A stretch of 64,000 bases of DNA from Croceicoccus sp. YJ47 (GTDB lineage: Bacteria; Pseudomonadota; Alphaproteobacteria; Sphingomonadales; Sphingomonadaceae): positions 310,001-374,000 of the forward strand of contig NZ_CP067087.1 in assembly GCF_016745095.1 (NCBI RefSeq), in the 5' to 3' direction. Position numbers and translations under genes: made by a program. Under the pieces are notes generated by a model. The model did no database searches. It saw only the letters and a list, made by a program, of their open reading frames with translations, and had not been told where the DNA came from. Shown piece by piece: positions 9,072 to 17,709 of this stretch (the stretch's first letter is position 1; each line of letters starts with the position of its first letter).

Positions 9072-9089
9072 CTGTCACACGCGTGTCAT
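9072..9089 (+). promoter_or_regulatory. Pho-box-like direct repeat upstream of the T4SS operon
   Basis: CTGTCACACGCGTGTCAT contains TGTCA at 9073-9077 and at 9084-9088, 11 bp apart, matching most positions of the CTGTCAT-N4-CTGTCAT Pho-box layout. It also embeds the 10-bp palindrome ACACGCGTGT, so a dyad operator is an alternative reading. It ends 36 bases before the virB1 ATG, close for a promoter element but compatible with a short leader. Confidence 0.4.
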
Positions 9090-9125
9090 CAACGGGGTTC
9101 ATTCGCCTCCTCAAGGGAGGCATTC

Positions 9126-9730
9126 ATGATTCTTGCGCGTGGCATTTTGGGACTGGGGTTGGCGCTTTGCGTGCCGGCCATGCCCGCATGCGCCGATGTC
9201 ATGGAGGTTTCCTCAGACGGCCATCGCTGGATCGCCGGGGATCTCGTGGCGACAGACGATATGACGCCGCCAGCCGCCGATGGCGAGGCCCCCGCCGTAC
9301 CCGGCGCCGCACTTGCGAACATTGCCGATCATGCCGCGCTGCTGCCTGCGCGTTATGCCGCGAAGGTGCACGAATTATCGGCGCGCTTCGACCTCAGCCC
9401 CGCCTTGATCGAGGCGCTCGTCTGGCAGGAAAGCCGCTGGCGCGAGGATGCACGATCGCCCGTGGGCGCGCGCGGCCTTGCCCAATTGATGCCGGGCACG
9501 GCCCGCGACCTCGGCGTGAATGCCGACGATCCCTTCGCCAATCTCGAAGGCGGCGCGCGCTACCTCCGGCAACAGATCGACCGTTTCGACGGCGATATCG
9601 AACGCGCGCTTGCCGCCTATAACGCCGGGCCGGGCCGCGTGATCCGCGCCGGTGGCGTGCCCGCATTCGCGAAACCCAAACCTATGTCGCGGCCGTCATG
9701 GGCCGCCTGTCCGACCATTCCCGGAGATGA
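9126..9730 (+). pseudogene. virB1: VirB1-like lytic transglycosylase, C-terminus frameshifted
   Basis: Signal peptide (GLGLALCVPAMPACA), then a family 1 (Slt-type) lytic transglycosylase domain: ALVWQESRW with catalytic Glu102, GARGLAQLMPGTA and ALAAYNAGPGRV. These enzymes open peptidoglycan for T4SS assembly. After GGVP the reading frame is lost near 9658-9664. The next frame carries the expected ending RIRETQTYVAAVM and stops at 9730, six bases before virB2. One missing base in the CCCGC stretch explains this. Uncorrected, the frame runs to 10073 over virB2. The catalytic core precedes the shift, so residual activity is possible. AAGGGAGG precedes the ATG. A sequencing error is an equally good explanation. 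Confidence 0.75.
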
Positions 9731-9735
9731 TTGCC

Positions 9736-10065
9736 ATGTCTGCCGCTCTTTCCCGCATGCTCACCCGCCCCGTCGCACGGCTCATCGCCGCGCTCGCGTT
9801 CGCCCTTCCCGGCACGGCAATGGCGCAAGGTGCCGATCCGCAGGGGTCCGGTCCCATCGTGTCCGCGCTCGCCTGGCTTCAGGGGACGATGCTCGGCAAT
9901 GTCGCGACGGCGGTCGCGGTGATGGCGGTTGCGGCGGTCGGCTTCATGATGCTGACGGGGCGGATGAACTGGAAATTCGGCGGCACCGTCATTCTCGGCT
10001 GCTTCATCCTGTTCGGCGCGGCTTCGATCGTCTCGGGCATTCAATCGACCGCGGCGGTCGGTTGA
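9736..10065 (+). CDS. virB2: TrbC/VirB2-family pilin subunit
   Basis: Major pilin candidate, 109 residues. It has a long signal sequence ending ALPGTAMAQG, then two hydrophobic segments (LGNVATAVAVMAVAAVGFMML and VILGCFILFGAASIVSG) separated by the polar turn TGRMNWK, the standard VirB2 layout. The ATG at 9736 has GGAG nine bases upstream; an in-frame ATG at 9727 has none at a usable distance. It lies between virB1 and virB3 with gaps of five bases or fewer, so it is translated as part of the T4SS operon. Confidence 0.85.
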   Translation: MSAALSRMLTRPVARLIAALAFALPGTAMAQGADPQGSGPIVSALAWLQGTMLGNVATAVAVMAVAAVGFMMLTGRMNWKFGGTVILGCFILFGAASIVSGIQSTAAVG

Positions 10066-10069
10066 GGCG

Positions 10070-10354
10070 ATGACGGCACTGTCCCGCCATCCGGTGCATC
10101 GCGCATTGACGCGGCCGCAGATGTTTGGCGGCGTGACGTATAATTTCTTCGTCATCAATGCCGCCGTCACGACCGAGCTGTTCCTGATCACCGGGAGCTT
10201 TCTCGCCCTGCCGGCGGCGCTGGCGATACACGGGGTCGGCTATTTCGCGTGTCTTCGCGAACCGCGCGTGTTCGATCTCTGGCTGACGAAGGTGAGCCGG
10301 TGCCCGCGGGTGAAGAACTGGAAACGCTGGGGCTGCAACAGCTACGCCGCCTGA
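10070..10354 (+). CDS. virB3: VirB3-like inner-membrane T4SS protein
   Basis: Short membrane protein of 94 residues. The N-terminal HPVHRALTRPQMFGGV is the typical VirB3 cytoplasmic lead, followed by two hydrophobic segments (FFVINAAVTTELFLITG and LALPAALAIHGVGYFACL) and a basic tail. VirB3 associates with VirB4 at the inner membrane. The gene starts four bases after virB2 and ends 14 bases before virB4, with the VirB4 ribosome site (GAGGAGG) just after its stop codon. Confidence 0.85.
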   Translation: MTALSRHPVHRALTRPQMFGGVTYNFFVINAAVTTELFLITGSFLALPAALAIHGVGYFACLREPRVFDLWLTKVSRCPRVKNWKRWGCNSYAA

Positions 10355-10368
10355 GGAGGCACGCATTC

Positions 10369-12789
10369 ATGGCAAAGCAACGCAAATGGATCGGCGCCGC
10401 CGGGTGGAGCGAGAAGGAAGCCCCCGCGGGCGACCGGCTGCCCTATGCGCGGCAGGTGGACGAACATTGCGTGATGCTGCGCGATGGGTCGCTGATGATG
10501 GCGATGCAGGTGCCCGGCCTGCTGTTCGAAACCGAGGATAGCGACGCGCTGAACGCCCATGCCGCCGCGCGTGAGGTCATGTTGCGTTCCGTGCTCGATG
10601 CGCGTTTCGTGCTCTATCACCATGTCGTGCGGCGACGGGTGTCGGTCGATCTCGATGCCGAGTTCGCCGATCCGCTGTCGGCCCATATCGACGCGCGCTG
10701 GCGCGAACGGCTCGCCGATGGATCGCTGTTCGTGAACGATCAGTTCGTCACACTGATCCGCCGGCCTGCGCGGGGCAAGGCGGGGCTGGCGGAAAAGGCC
10801 GCCCGGATGCTGCGCCGCCGCCGGAGCGAGGTGGAGGCGGATCCCAAGGATCTGCGCGCCCTTCGCGCCGCGATCACCGGCATGGCCGCATCGCTCAGCG
10901 CCTATGGCGCGCGCCTTCTCGGCGATTATGACGCTGGCGAGGGCCGCGTGAACAGCGAGATCCTCGAATTGTTGAGCGCGGTCTATAATGGCGAAATGCG
11001 CCCGGTGCGCCGCCCGGCGGAGGATACCGACATCGGCCACATGCTGCCCTATCGCCGGGTCAGCTTCGGGCTCGACGCGATGGAACTGCGCGGCGGCGGG
11101 GGCAGCGATTTTGCCGCGATGCTTTCGCTCAAAGATTATCCCGACGCGACATCGCCCGGCCTGCTCGACGGGCTTCTCCGCCTCCCATGCGAGATGGTCG
11201 TGACAGAAAGCTACGCCCCGACGGAGCGTCAGACCGCGCGCGAACGTATGGATCTCGCCCTGCGCCGCCTGCGCAGCGCGGACGAGGAAGCCGCCGCCGA
11301 ACGGGCCGAGATGCTGTCCGCGCGCGACGCGCTGGGCGCAGGGGCGACGGGGTTTGGCGACCATCACCTCACCGTGCTGATCCGGGCCGGCGGGCTTTCC
11401 GCGCTCGACGACATGACCGCCGCCGCCGCCGCCGCGCTTGCTGACACGGGCGCCATCGCGGTCCGGGAGGACGTGAACCTGGAACCGGCCTTCTGGGGGC
11501 AGTTTCCCGGCAATGAAGGCTATCTCGTGCGCCGGGCGATGATCTCGACCGCGAACATGGCGGGGTTTGGCTCGCTCCATGGCTTTGCGGTGGGTCAGGC
11601 CGACGGCAACCATTGGGGCGATGCCGTCACCTTGTTGCAGACGACGAGCGCGACGCCGTTCTTCTTCAATTTCCACAATGGCGACCTCGGCAATTTTTCC
11701 GTCATTGGCCCGTCGGGTTCGGGCAAGACGGTGGTGATGAATTTCCTCGCGGCGCAGGCGCAGAAGTTCGAGCCCCGAACCATCCTGTTCGACAAGGATC
11801 GCGGCGCGGAGGTGTTCGTGCGCGGCATTGGCGGGCGCTACGACCGCATTTCTTCGGGTGAGCGGACCGGGTTCAACCCGCTCTCCCTGCCCGATACGGC
11901 GGGCAATCGCGCGTTTCTGCGCGACTGGCTCGGCCTCATGCTCAAGGCCGAGGGACCGGAGGAGCTTGCCACCATCGCGCACGCGGTCGATGCCGCCTAT
12001 GCCAATGATGCACGCCTGCGCCGTCTGCGCCATTTCCGCGAGCTTTTGTCGGGCGCGCGCCGTCCGATGCCGGGCGATCTGGCCGACCGGCTGTCCCCAT
12101 GGATCGAGGATGGCGAGCATGGCTGGCTTTTCGATAACGATGTCGACCGGCTCGACCTTACGAACCGGGTGCTGGGTTTCGACATGACGGCGCTGCTCGA
12201 AAATCCGCGCCTGCGTACGCCGGTGATGATGTATCTGTTTCACAGGATCGAGGAACGGCTCGACGGGCAACCGACGATGATCCTCATCGACGAAGGGTGG
12301 AAGGCGCTCGACGATGAAGTGTTCGCCGCGCGCATCCGCGACTGGCTGAAAACGCTGCGCAAACGCAACGCATTGGTCGGTTTCGCGACGCAGAGCGCGC
12401 GCGACGCACTCGACAGCCGGATTTCCACCGCGCTGGTCGAACAGACCGCGACGATGATCTTCATGCCCAATTCGCGCGCGCGGGCGGAGGATTATTGCGA
12501 CGGCTTCGGCCTGACCGAACACGAGCTTGCCTTGATCAAGGGATTGCCCGCCCATTCGCGCTGCTTCCTCGTGCGGCAACCCGATGCCTCGGTCGTGGTG
12601 CGGCTCGACCTTTCGGGGGCGCCGGAGGTGTTGACCGTGCTCTCGGGCCGGGAAAGCATCGTGCGCAATCTCGACCGTATCCGCGCATCGGTCGGCGACG
12701 ATCCGGCGCACTGGTACCCGCAATTGACGGGACAGCCGTGGCCGGGCGGAAGCGCCGATGATTTCGCACTGTGGAACGCGGCGGAATGA
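10369..12789 (+). CDS. virB4: VirB4 T4SS ATPase
   Basis: Large inner-membrane-associated ATPase that drives pilus assembly and substrate translocation; 806 residues. N-terminal domain about 1-400. The Walker A is GPSGSGKTVVMNF near residue 447 and the Walker B is MILIDEGWKALDDE near 638, followed by GFATQSARDAL, a sensor-like motif. The ATG at 10369 is chosen because GAGGAGG lies ten bases upstream; the frame is open to 10249 inside virB3 but lacks a ribosome site there. The stop overlaps the virB6 start (ATGA). Confidence 0.93.
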   Translation: MAKQRKWIGAAGWSEKEAPAGDRLPYARQVDEHCVMLRDGSLMMAMQVPGLLFETEDSDALNAHAAAREVMLRSVLDARFVLYHHVVRRRVSVDLDAEFADPLSAHIDARWRERLADGSLFVNDQFVTLIRRPARGKAGLAEKAARMLRRRRSEVEADPKDLRALRAAITGMAASLSAYGARLLGDYDAGEGRVNSEILELLSAVYNGEMRPVRRPAEDTDIGHMLPYRRVSFGLDAMELRGGGGSDFAAMLSLKDYPDATSPGLLDGLLRLPCEMVVTESYAPTERQTARERMDLALRRLRSADEEAAAERAEMLSARDALGAGATGFGDHHLTVLIRAGGLSALDDMTAAAAAALADTGAIAVREDVNLEPAFWGQFPGNEGYLVRRAMISTANMAGFGSLHGFAVGQADGNHWGDAVTLLQTTSATPFFFNFHNGDLGNFSVIGPSGSGKTVVMNFLAAQAQKFEPRTILFDKDRGAEVFVRGIGGRYDRISSGERTGFNPLSLPDTAGNRAFLRDWLGLMLKAEGPEELATIAHAVDAAYANDARLRRLRHFRELLSGARRPMPGDLADRLSPWIEDGEHGWLFDNDVDRLDLTNRVLGFDMTALLENPRLRTPVMMYLFHRIEERLDGQPTMILIDEGWKALDDEVFAARIRDWLKTLRKRNALVGFATQSARDALDSRISTALVEQTATMIFMPNSRARAEDYCDGFGLTEHELALIKGLPAHSRCFLVRQPDASVVVRLDLSGAPEVLTVLSGRESIVRNLDRIRASVGDDPAHWYPQLTGQPWPGGSADDFALWNAAE

Positions 12790-13952
12790 ACGGCTGCGCG
12801 ACCGAACTGGACAATGTCGGCAACGGCATCGCCGCCGCGCTGCGCGGGGTGGATTGCCTCGCCGCCGACGCGACGCAGGCCGCCTTCGGGCGCCTGTTCG
12901 GGGCGGGTGGCGCGCTGGTCCCCGCGCTCACGATCCTGCTCACATTGTTCGTAGCGCTGTTTGCGTTCGGCCTGCTTACGGGACGTAGCCGGATCGGCGT
13001 TGCCGCACTGACCCCGCGCATGATGACATTGGGCCTCGTGCTGACCTTCGCGACGAGCTGGGTCGCGTATCAGAGCGTGGTCTGGACCCTCGCCACCGGC
13101 GCGGCGGATCAGATCGCCTCGATCATCACCGGGAGCGAGGGCAGCGCCACCACCGCCTTTGCCGACAAGATCGACATCGCCTTTGCCGCGATCGGGCAGA
13201 TCGCCGGGCCGGAGCAGCAGCAGGACATGAGCATGTTCTCCCCGCCGGGCCTGCTCTGGCTCGGTGCGACGCTTCTGCTCCTCGGCACCGTGGGCATATT
13301 GGTGACGACGCGGATCGCACTTGCCGTGCTGGTCGCGGTGGGGCCGGTGTTCGTGGTCATGGCCCTGTTTCCCGGCACGCGCGGCTTGTTCGCGGGCTGG
13401 TTGAAGGGGCTGGTCCTGCTGGCCATTGCGCCCTTGTTCGCGGTGCTGGGCGGGGGGATGATGCTGGAACTCGCGGTACCGGTGCTCAACGCGCTGGGCC
13501 AGACGCCGGGTCAGATCGACCCACGCGCGGCGATGGGCTTTTTCCTGATCGGGGCGGTGCATGTCGCGCTGATGATGCTGGCGATCAATACCGCGACGGC
13601 GATGGTCGCCGACTGGGACGTGTTCGGGCTGGCCGCGACCGGGGCGGAGAGCCGCACTGCCGCCGCGGCGCAATCCGGTGCCGCCCCGCCTGCCCCGGCC
13701 GCGTCCGCGCCGCCGCCGGCGCCCGCGGTGAGCACCGACCGCCGCATCGCGCAGGCCATTCCCGTTCCCGCCCCCGCCAATGACCGGTTCGGCAGCGCCC
13801 CGCCCGCCCCGCAGGCGCGCGACTTCCGCATCACCGCCCACACCGCGCATTCCGCCGGCCAGCCCGCCGCGAACGCGGGCCGGTCCCGCGCCCATGGCAT
13901 CGGCAGCCGCTTTCGCAGCGCGCCCGCCCGCTCCACGGAGAAGTTGAAATGA
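12786..13952 (+). CDS. virB6: VirB6/TrbL-family polytopic T4SS channel protein
   Basis: Inner-membrane channel component, 388 residues, with about six hydrophobic segments (for example LTILLTLFVALFAFGLL, LLWLGATLLLLGTVGIL and GLVLLAIAPLFAVLGGG). The periplasmic loop holds AIGQIAGPEQQQD. The last roughly 100 residues are an Ala/Pro-rich, low-complexity cytoplasmic tail. The first residues NGCATELDNVGNGIAAAL match the family lead. The ATGA overlap with virB4 sets the start at 12786. Its stop overlaps virB9, leaving no room for the virB7 and virB8 genes that normally sit here. Confidence 0.85.
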   Translation: MNGCATELDNVGNGIAAALRGVDCLAADATQAAFGRLFGAGGALVPALTILLTLFVALFAFGLLTGRSRIGVAALTPRMMTLGLVLTFATSWVAYQSVVWTLATGAADQIASIITGSEGSATTAFADKIDIAFAAIGQIAGPEQQQDMSMFSPPGLLWLGATLLLLGTVGILVTTRIALAVLVAVGPVFVVMALFPGTRGLFAGWLKGLVLLAIAPLFAVLGGGMMLELAVPVLNALGQTPGQIDPRAAMGFFLIGAVHVALMMLAINTATAMVADWDVFGLAATGAESRTAAAAQSGAAPPAPAASAPPPAPAVSTDRRIAQAIPVPAPANDRFGSAPPAPQARDFRITAHTAHSAGQPAANAGRSRAHGIGSRFRSAPARSTEKLK

Positions 13953-14743
13953 TCCGCCCGCTTTGCACGCTCGCCCTTGTCGCCGCGACGATGGCCGCGC
14001 CCGCCCGCGCCGACGATCCGCGCCTCGTCACCCGCATGTATGACGAAAGCGCCGTCGTCCGCATCGAAGGCCGCACCAATGTGCAGGCGACCGTCGCCTT
14101 TGCCGATGACGAGAAAATCGAGAATGTCGCCATCGGCGATTCCGCAAGCTGGCAGGTCACGCCGAACAAGCGCGCCAATCTGCTGTTCGTCAAACCGCTC
14201 GAACCGACGGCGGCGACCAACATGACCGTCGTCACCGATCGCCGCACCTATTACTTCGATCTTGTCGCAAGTCCGCGGGCCAAACCTCTGTATCAATTGC
14301 GCTTCGCCTATCCCGAAGAGCCGGAGGAGGACGCCCCCGCCCGCATGGCCGCCGCGCCTGGCTCGGTCGAGATGCAGGCCGCGACCGATCCGCTCGCCGT
14401 GACCGATCCGGCCTTGCTGAACTTCGCATGGGGGCGCAGCGGGGATGCCGCGCTGCTGCCCGAACGCGCCTATGACGATGGCGAGGTGACCTATCTCGCC
14501 TGGCCGCAGGGGCGCGCGGTGCCCGCCATCCTTGTCACCAATGCCGACGGGCGTGAAGGTCCGGTCAATTTCGCCGTCCGGGGCGAAAACATCATCATCG
14601 ATGGCGTTCCTGCGCAAATCATCCTGCGTTCCGGCGACAATGATGCCTTTCTCGTCAACAACGGGCCACCGCGCCCGCCGCGCAGGCTCAGCGATCGTGC
14701 GCTCGCCCGCGCGACCGACCGCGCAATTGTGGAGCAGAACTGA
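13949..14743 (+). CDS. virB9: VirB9/TrbG outer-membrane core-complex protein
   Basis: Periplasmic/outer-membrane core component, 264 residues. A signal peptide (TLALVAATMAAPARA) is followed by the N-terminal VirB9 domain (ASWQVTPNKRANLLFVKPL and TNMTVVTDRRTYYFDLV). The C-terminal TrbG domain contains LLNFAWGRSG, YDDGEVTYLAWPQG and ILRSGDNDAFLVNN. In well-studied systems the C-terminal domain pairs with the lipoprotein VirB7, for which no gene is present here. The gene overlaps virB6 (ATGA) and virB10 (TGATG). Confidence 0.9.
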   Translation: MIRPLCTLALVAATMAAPARADDPRLVTRMYDESAVVRIEGRTNVQATVAFADDEKIENVAIGDSASWQVTPNKRANLLFVKPLEPTAATNMTVVTDRRTYYFDLVASPRAKPLYQLRFAYPEEPEEDAPARMAAAPGSVEMQAATDPLAVTDPALLNFAWGRSGDAALLPERAYDDGEVTYLAWPQGRAVPAILVTNADGREGPVNFAVRGENIIIDGVPAQIILRSGDNDAFLVNNGPPRPPRRLSDRALARATDRAIVEQN

Positions 14744-15843
14744 TGCGCCCCGCCGCCCGGCTTCCCGCCCATCCCGCCAATGACGTCGACCCGCGCGAAA
14801 CCGAAAGCGCGGAAATCATCGACCTCGCCAGCCGCAATTCCTTTCCCGCCGTCACGCAGCGCAAGGGCAAGTCCGACGGGCTCGGCCTGGCCGCGGGCGT
14901 CGCCATCGTCGGCCTTCTCGGCGCGTTCACGCTGTGGGGCATGAATAGCGCGCGCATCGAACAGCCCGCCCCTGCGCCGGTCGCCACGCCGACGGAAACC
15001 GCTGCGACCGCGCCCGCCGACGTGCCGTTGACCGTGCCGGATGCCCCGCCCGCGGCGGCGCCGATGGCGATGCAGCAAGCCGACCCGGCCCCCGCGCCCG
15101 TCCTTTCCGCGCCGCCGCAGACCGCGACCGGCCCCGCCGCCAATCGTTATAGCAGCCCGACGCTGGTCTTCGATGCGGGCGGTGCACCGTCGGTTCCGGT
15201 CGGCGCGCCGGCACCGGGCGACAACGCGGCGGCAGGCAGCTCGGCGTCCGATTTCGCAAGCCGCATCGGCGGCGTCGGCGGCGGCCCGGCACAGGCCGCC
15301 CGCATGGTCGACCCCGGCACGACAGTGACGCAGGGCACGTTGATCCCCGCGATCCTCGAAACCGCGATCGACACCGACGTGCCCGGATATGTCCGCGCCG
15401 TGGTCAGCCAGGATGTGAAAAGCTTCGACGGCCGCCGCGTGCTCGTCCCGCGCAGCAGCAGGCTCATCGGGCAATATCAAAGCGGGCTGCAGGCCTACCA
15501 GAAACGCGCCTATGTCATCTGGACCCGGCTGATCCGGCCCGATGGCGTGTCGGTCAATATCGGCTCGCCCGCGACCGGCTTCGATGGCACGACGGGCCTG
15601 CGCGGCAAGGTCGACAGCCATTTCTTCAAGCGGTTCGGCTCGGCGATGCTCCTCTCCGTCGTGGGTGGATTGTCGGCGATGGGCACGGGAGGCGCGTCGG
15701 TCGTGCTGGGCGGCGGACAGAGCGCGGCGGCGGCGGCCGTGCAGGAAAACGGCAAGATCGGCCCGACCGTGCGCGTCCGGCAGGGCGAACCGATCCGCGT
15801 GTTCACCGCGCGCGATCTCGATTTTTCGACCGTGACGAAATGA
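14743..15843 (+). CDS. virB10: VirB10/TrbI energy-sensing scaffold
   Basis: Bitopic protein spanning inner membrane to outer-membrane pore, 366 residues. It has a cytoplasmic N-terminus, one membrane segment (GLAAGVAIVGLLGAFTLWGM, about 49-68) and a long Pro/Ala-rich periplasmic spacer. The C-terminal TrbI beta-barrel domain holds VTQGTLIPAILETAIDTDVP and the antenna region DGTTGLRGKVDSHFFKRFG. The final segment IRVFTARDLDFSTV is the usual family ending. Coupled to virB9 (TGATG) and virB11 (ATGA). Confidence 0.92.
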   Translation: MRPAARLPAHPANDVDPRETESAEIIDLASRNSFPAVTQRKGKSDGLGLAAGVAIVGLLGAFTLWGMNSARIEQPAPAPVATPTETAATAPADVPLTVPDAPPAAAPMAMQQADPAPAPVLSAPPQTATGPAANRYSSPTLVFDAGGAPSVPVGAPAPGDNAAAGSSASDFASRIGGVGGGPAQAARMVDPGTTVTQGTLIPAILETAIDTDVPGYVRAVVSQDVKSFDGRRVLVPRSSRLIGQYQSGLQAYQKRAYVIWTRLIRPDGVSVNIGSPATGFDGTTGLRGKVDSHFFKRFGSAMLLSVVGGLSAMGTGGASVVLGGGQSAAAAAVQENGKIGPTVRVRQGEPIRVFTARDLDFSTVTK

Positions 15844-16856
15844 ATGCCGCGATCCTGCCGATGAGCCCGGACCTGCCCGCCGCCGACATGCCGAGCGCGG
15901 GGAGCGTCTATCTCGATGCGTATCTCGCCCCGTTCCGTCCGTTCCTGTTGCGGGACACGGTGACGGAAATCCTCGTCAACGCGCCGGGCGAGCTGTGGGT
16001 GGAGGATGCAGGCGTGCCCGGGATGCAGCGGGTCGCCGTGCCCGAAATCGACGACCGGCTGATACAGCGGCTCGCCGAGCAGGTCGCGCGAGTCAGCCAT
16101 CAGGGCATCAACCGGGAGCATCCCTTGCTCGGCGCGACGCTGCCCGACGGGGCGCGCGTGCAATTTTGCGGGCCGCCCGCGACGCGGCGCCACTGGACCA
16201 TGGCGATCCGGCGGCACCGGCGGCTGGACCTGCCGCTCGACGCCTATGACAGCGGGCCGTTGCGCGGCGCGGCGGAACCCGCGCTCCCCGATGCGCAGGA
16301 CACGCCGGTCGATTTCCTGCGCGCCGCCGTCCGCCATCGCAAGACCGTGCTGATTTCCGGCGGCACGTCGACGGGCAAGACCACCTTCCTCAACGCCTTG
16401 CTGGGCGAAATTCCGGCACATGAACGCGTCATCCTCGTCGAGGATACGCCCGAGCTGAAGCTGCCCGGCGCCAACGGGGTCGGCCTTGTCGCGGTAAAAG
16501 GGGAGCTGGGCGAGGCGAAGATCACCGCGAACGAGCTACTTCAGGCCGCGCTGCGCCTGCGGCCCGACCGGGTCGTGCTCGGCGAATTGCGCGGCGCGGA
16601 AAGCGTGAGCTTCCTGCGCGCGATCAACACCGGCCATCCCGGCAGCTTTTCCACCATCCACGCCAATTCGCTGCGCGGTGCGCTCGAACAGCTGGCCTTG
16701 ATGGTGATGCAGACCGGCATCGGCCTCACCCGCACCGACACGCTCGAATATGCGGCGTCCGTCATCGACGTGATCGTGCAGCTCGGCCGGGTGGACGGGC
16801 GGCGCGGCATCGCGGCCATCGGCCGGAGCGCGGACATACTCGCGCAGATCGGCTGA
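15840..16856 (+). CDS. virB11: VirB11 hexameric traffic ATPase
   Basis: Cytoplasmic AAA-type ATPase of 338 residues that powers pilus biogenesis and export. The N-terminal domain contains TEILVNAPGELWVED. The C-terminal RecA-like domain has Walker A GGTSTGKTTF (about 174-183), the Asp box VILVEDTPELKL, Walker B RPDRVVLGELRGAE and the His box GHPGSFSTIHANS. This is a complete active-site set. It is the last gene of the operon; no virD4 coupling protein, relaxase or effector gene follows, and trehalose genes begin 84 bases downstream. Confidence 0.93.
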   Translation: MNAAILPMSPDLPAADMPSAGSVYLDAYLAPFRPFLLRDTVTEILVNAPGELWVEDAGVPGMQRVAVPEIDDRLIQRLAEQVARVSHQGINREHPLLGATLPDGARVQFCGPPATRRHWTMAIRRHRRLDLPLDAYDSGPLRGAAEPALPDAQDTPVDFLRAAVRHRKTVLISGGTSTGKTTFLNALLGEIPAHERVILVEDTPELKLPGANGVGLVAVKGELGEAKITANELLQAALRLRPDRVVLGELRGAESVSFLRAINTGHPGSFSTIHANSLRGALEQLALMVMQTGIGLTRTDTLEYAASVIDVIVQLGRVDGRRGIAAIGRSADILAQIG

Positions 16857-16940
16857 TCGCGGGCCGGTTCTCGCGCCCACGTTTCGCATGTGCAGCATCG
16901 CGGGCTTGACCCCGCCGGGCCACAGGGCCAAGACGGCGGG

Positions 16941-17678
16941 GTGACACAGCATCTTCCCCCGCCCCCGCCGATCGATTTTTCCGGCGATGCGCTGTTCCTC
17001 GATTTCGACGGAACGCTTGTCGAACTCGCCGACCGGCCCGATGGGGTCGTCGTCGGCGAGCAGTTGATCGCGATGCTCCACGCATTGTCGGACCGGCTCG
17101 ACGGCCGGCTCGCCCTCGTCAGCGGGCGCGACATCGCGACGCTGGACGGTTTCGGGATGGACGGCCTCGCGATCGCGGGGAGCCACGGGGCCGAATGGCG
17201 GCTTGCCGATGGAACGATGAGCGAAACCGCCCGCCCTCCCGGCATGGACGACGCGCGCCGGCAGTTCGAACGCTTTGCCGAGACCCACGACGGCGTCTTG
17301 TTCGAGGACAAGCCGCTGGGCGCCGCGCTGCATTACCGGCTGTCGCCGGAATGGGGCGAGGAATGCGTCGCGCTCGCCGAAAATCTCGCGCGATCACACG
17401 GTTTTCATGTGCAGCACGGCCACGAGATGGTCGAATTGCGCCGGGCGGGCGTCGACAAGGGCGTCGCCATCTCCGACATTCTGGAGCGCGCACCATTCGC
17501 AGGCCATCGCCCGGTATTCCTGGGCGACGACGTTACCGACGAGGCCGGTTTCGAGCAGGTGACCCGGTCGGGCGGGCATGGCGTGTTGATCGGGACGATG
17601 CGCGCGACCGCCGCGAATTTCCGATTGCCCGATGTTAATTCCGTGAACGAATGGCTCGACCGGTCATTACGAAATTGA
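16941..17678 (+). CDS. otsB: Trehalose-6-phosphate phosphatase
   Basis: HAD-superfamily enzyme that dephosphorylates trehalose-6-phosphate. Motif I is FLDFDGTLVEL (nucleophile Asp and acid/base Asp), motif II LVSGRD, and motif IV VFLGDDVTDEAGF. Taking the GTG at 16941 gives 245 residues. An in-frame GTG at 16890 would add MQHRGLDPAGPQGQDGG, which looks untranslated, and neither has a convincing ribosome site, so the start is uncertain. It precedes otsA by 31 bases and is probably co-transcribed with it. Confidence 0.9.
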   Translation: MTQHLPPPPPIDFSGDALFLDFDGTLVELADRPDGVVVGEQLIAMLHALSDRLDGRLALVSGRDIATLDGFGMDGLAIAGSHGAEWRLADGTMSETARPPGMDDARRQFERFAETHDGVLFEDKPLGAALHYRLSPEWGEECVALAENLARSHGFHVQHGHEMVELRRAGVDKGVAISDILERAPFAGHRPVFLGDDVTDEAGFEQVTRSGGHGVLIGTMRATAANFRLPDVNSVNEWLDRSLRN

Positions 17679-17709
17679 GAGCGGATCGAAGGAAACCCAG
17701 GGGGAAATC

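Noticed and set aside
10342-12723. 793-codon minus-strand frame opposite virB4
   Set aside because: No domain, His/Arg/Gly-rich composition and complete overlap with an unmistakable VirB4.
12492-13895. 467-codon minus-strand frame over the virB4 end and virB6, considered as a hidden virB8
   Set aside because: The translation is Arg/Gly/Ala low complexity without a membrane segment or NTF2-like fold, so it cannot be VirB8.
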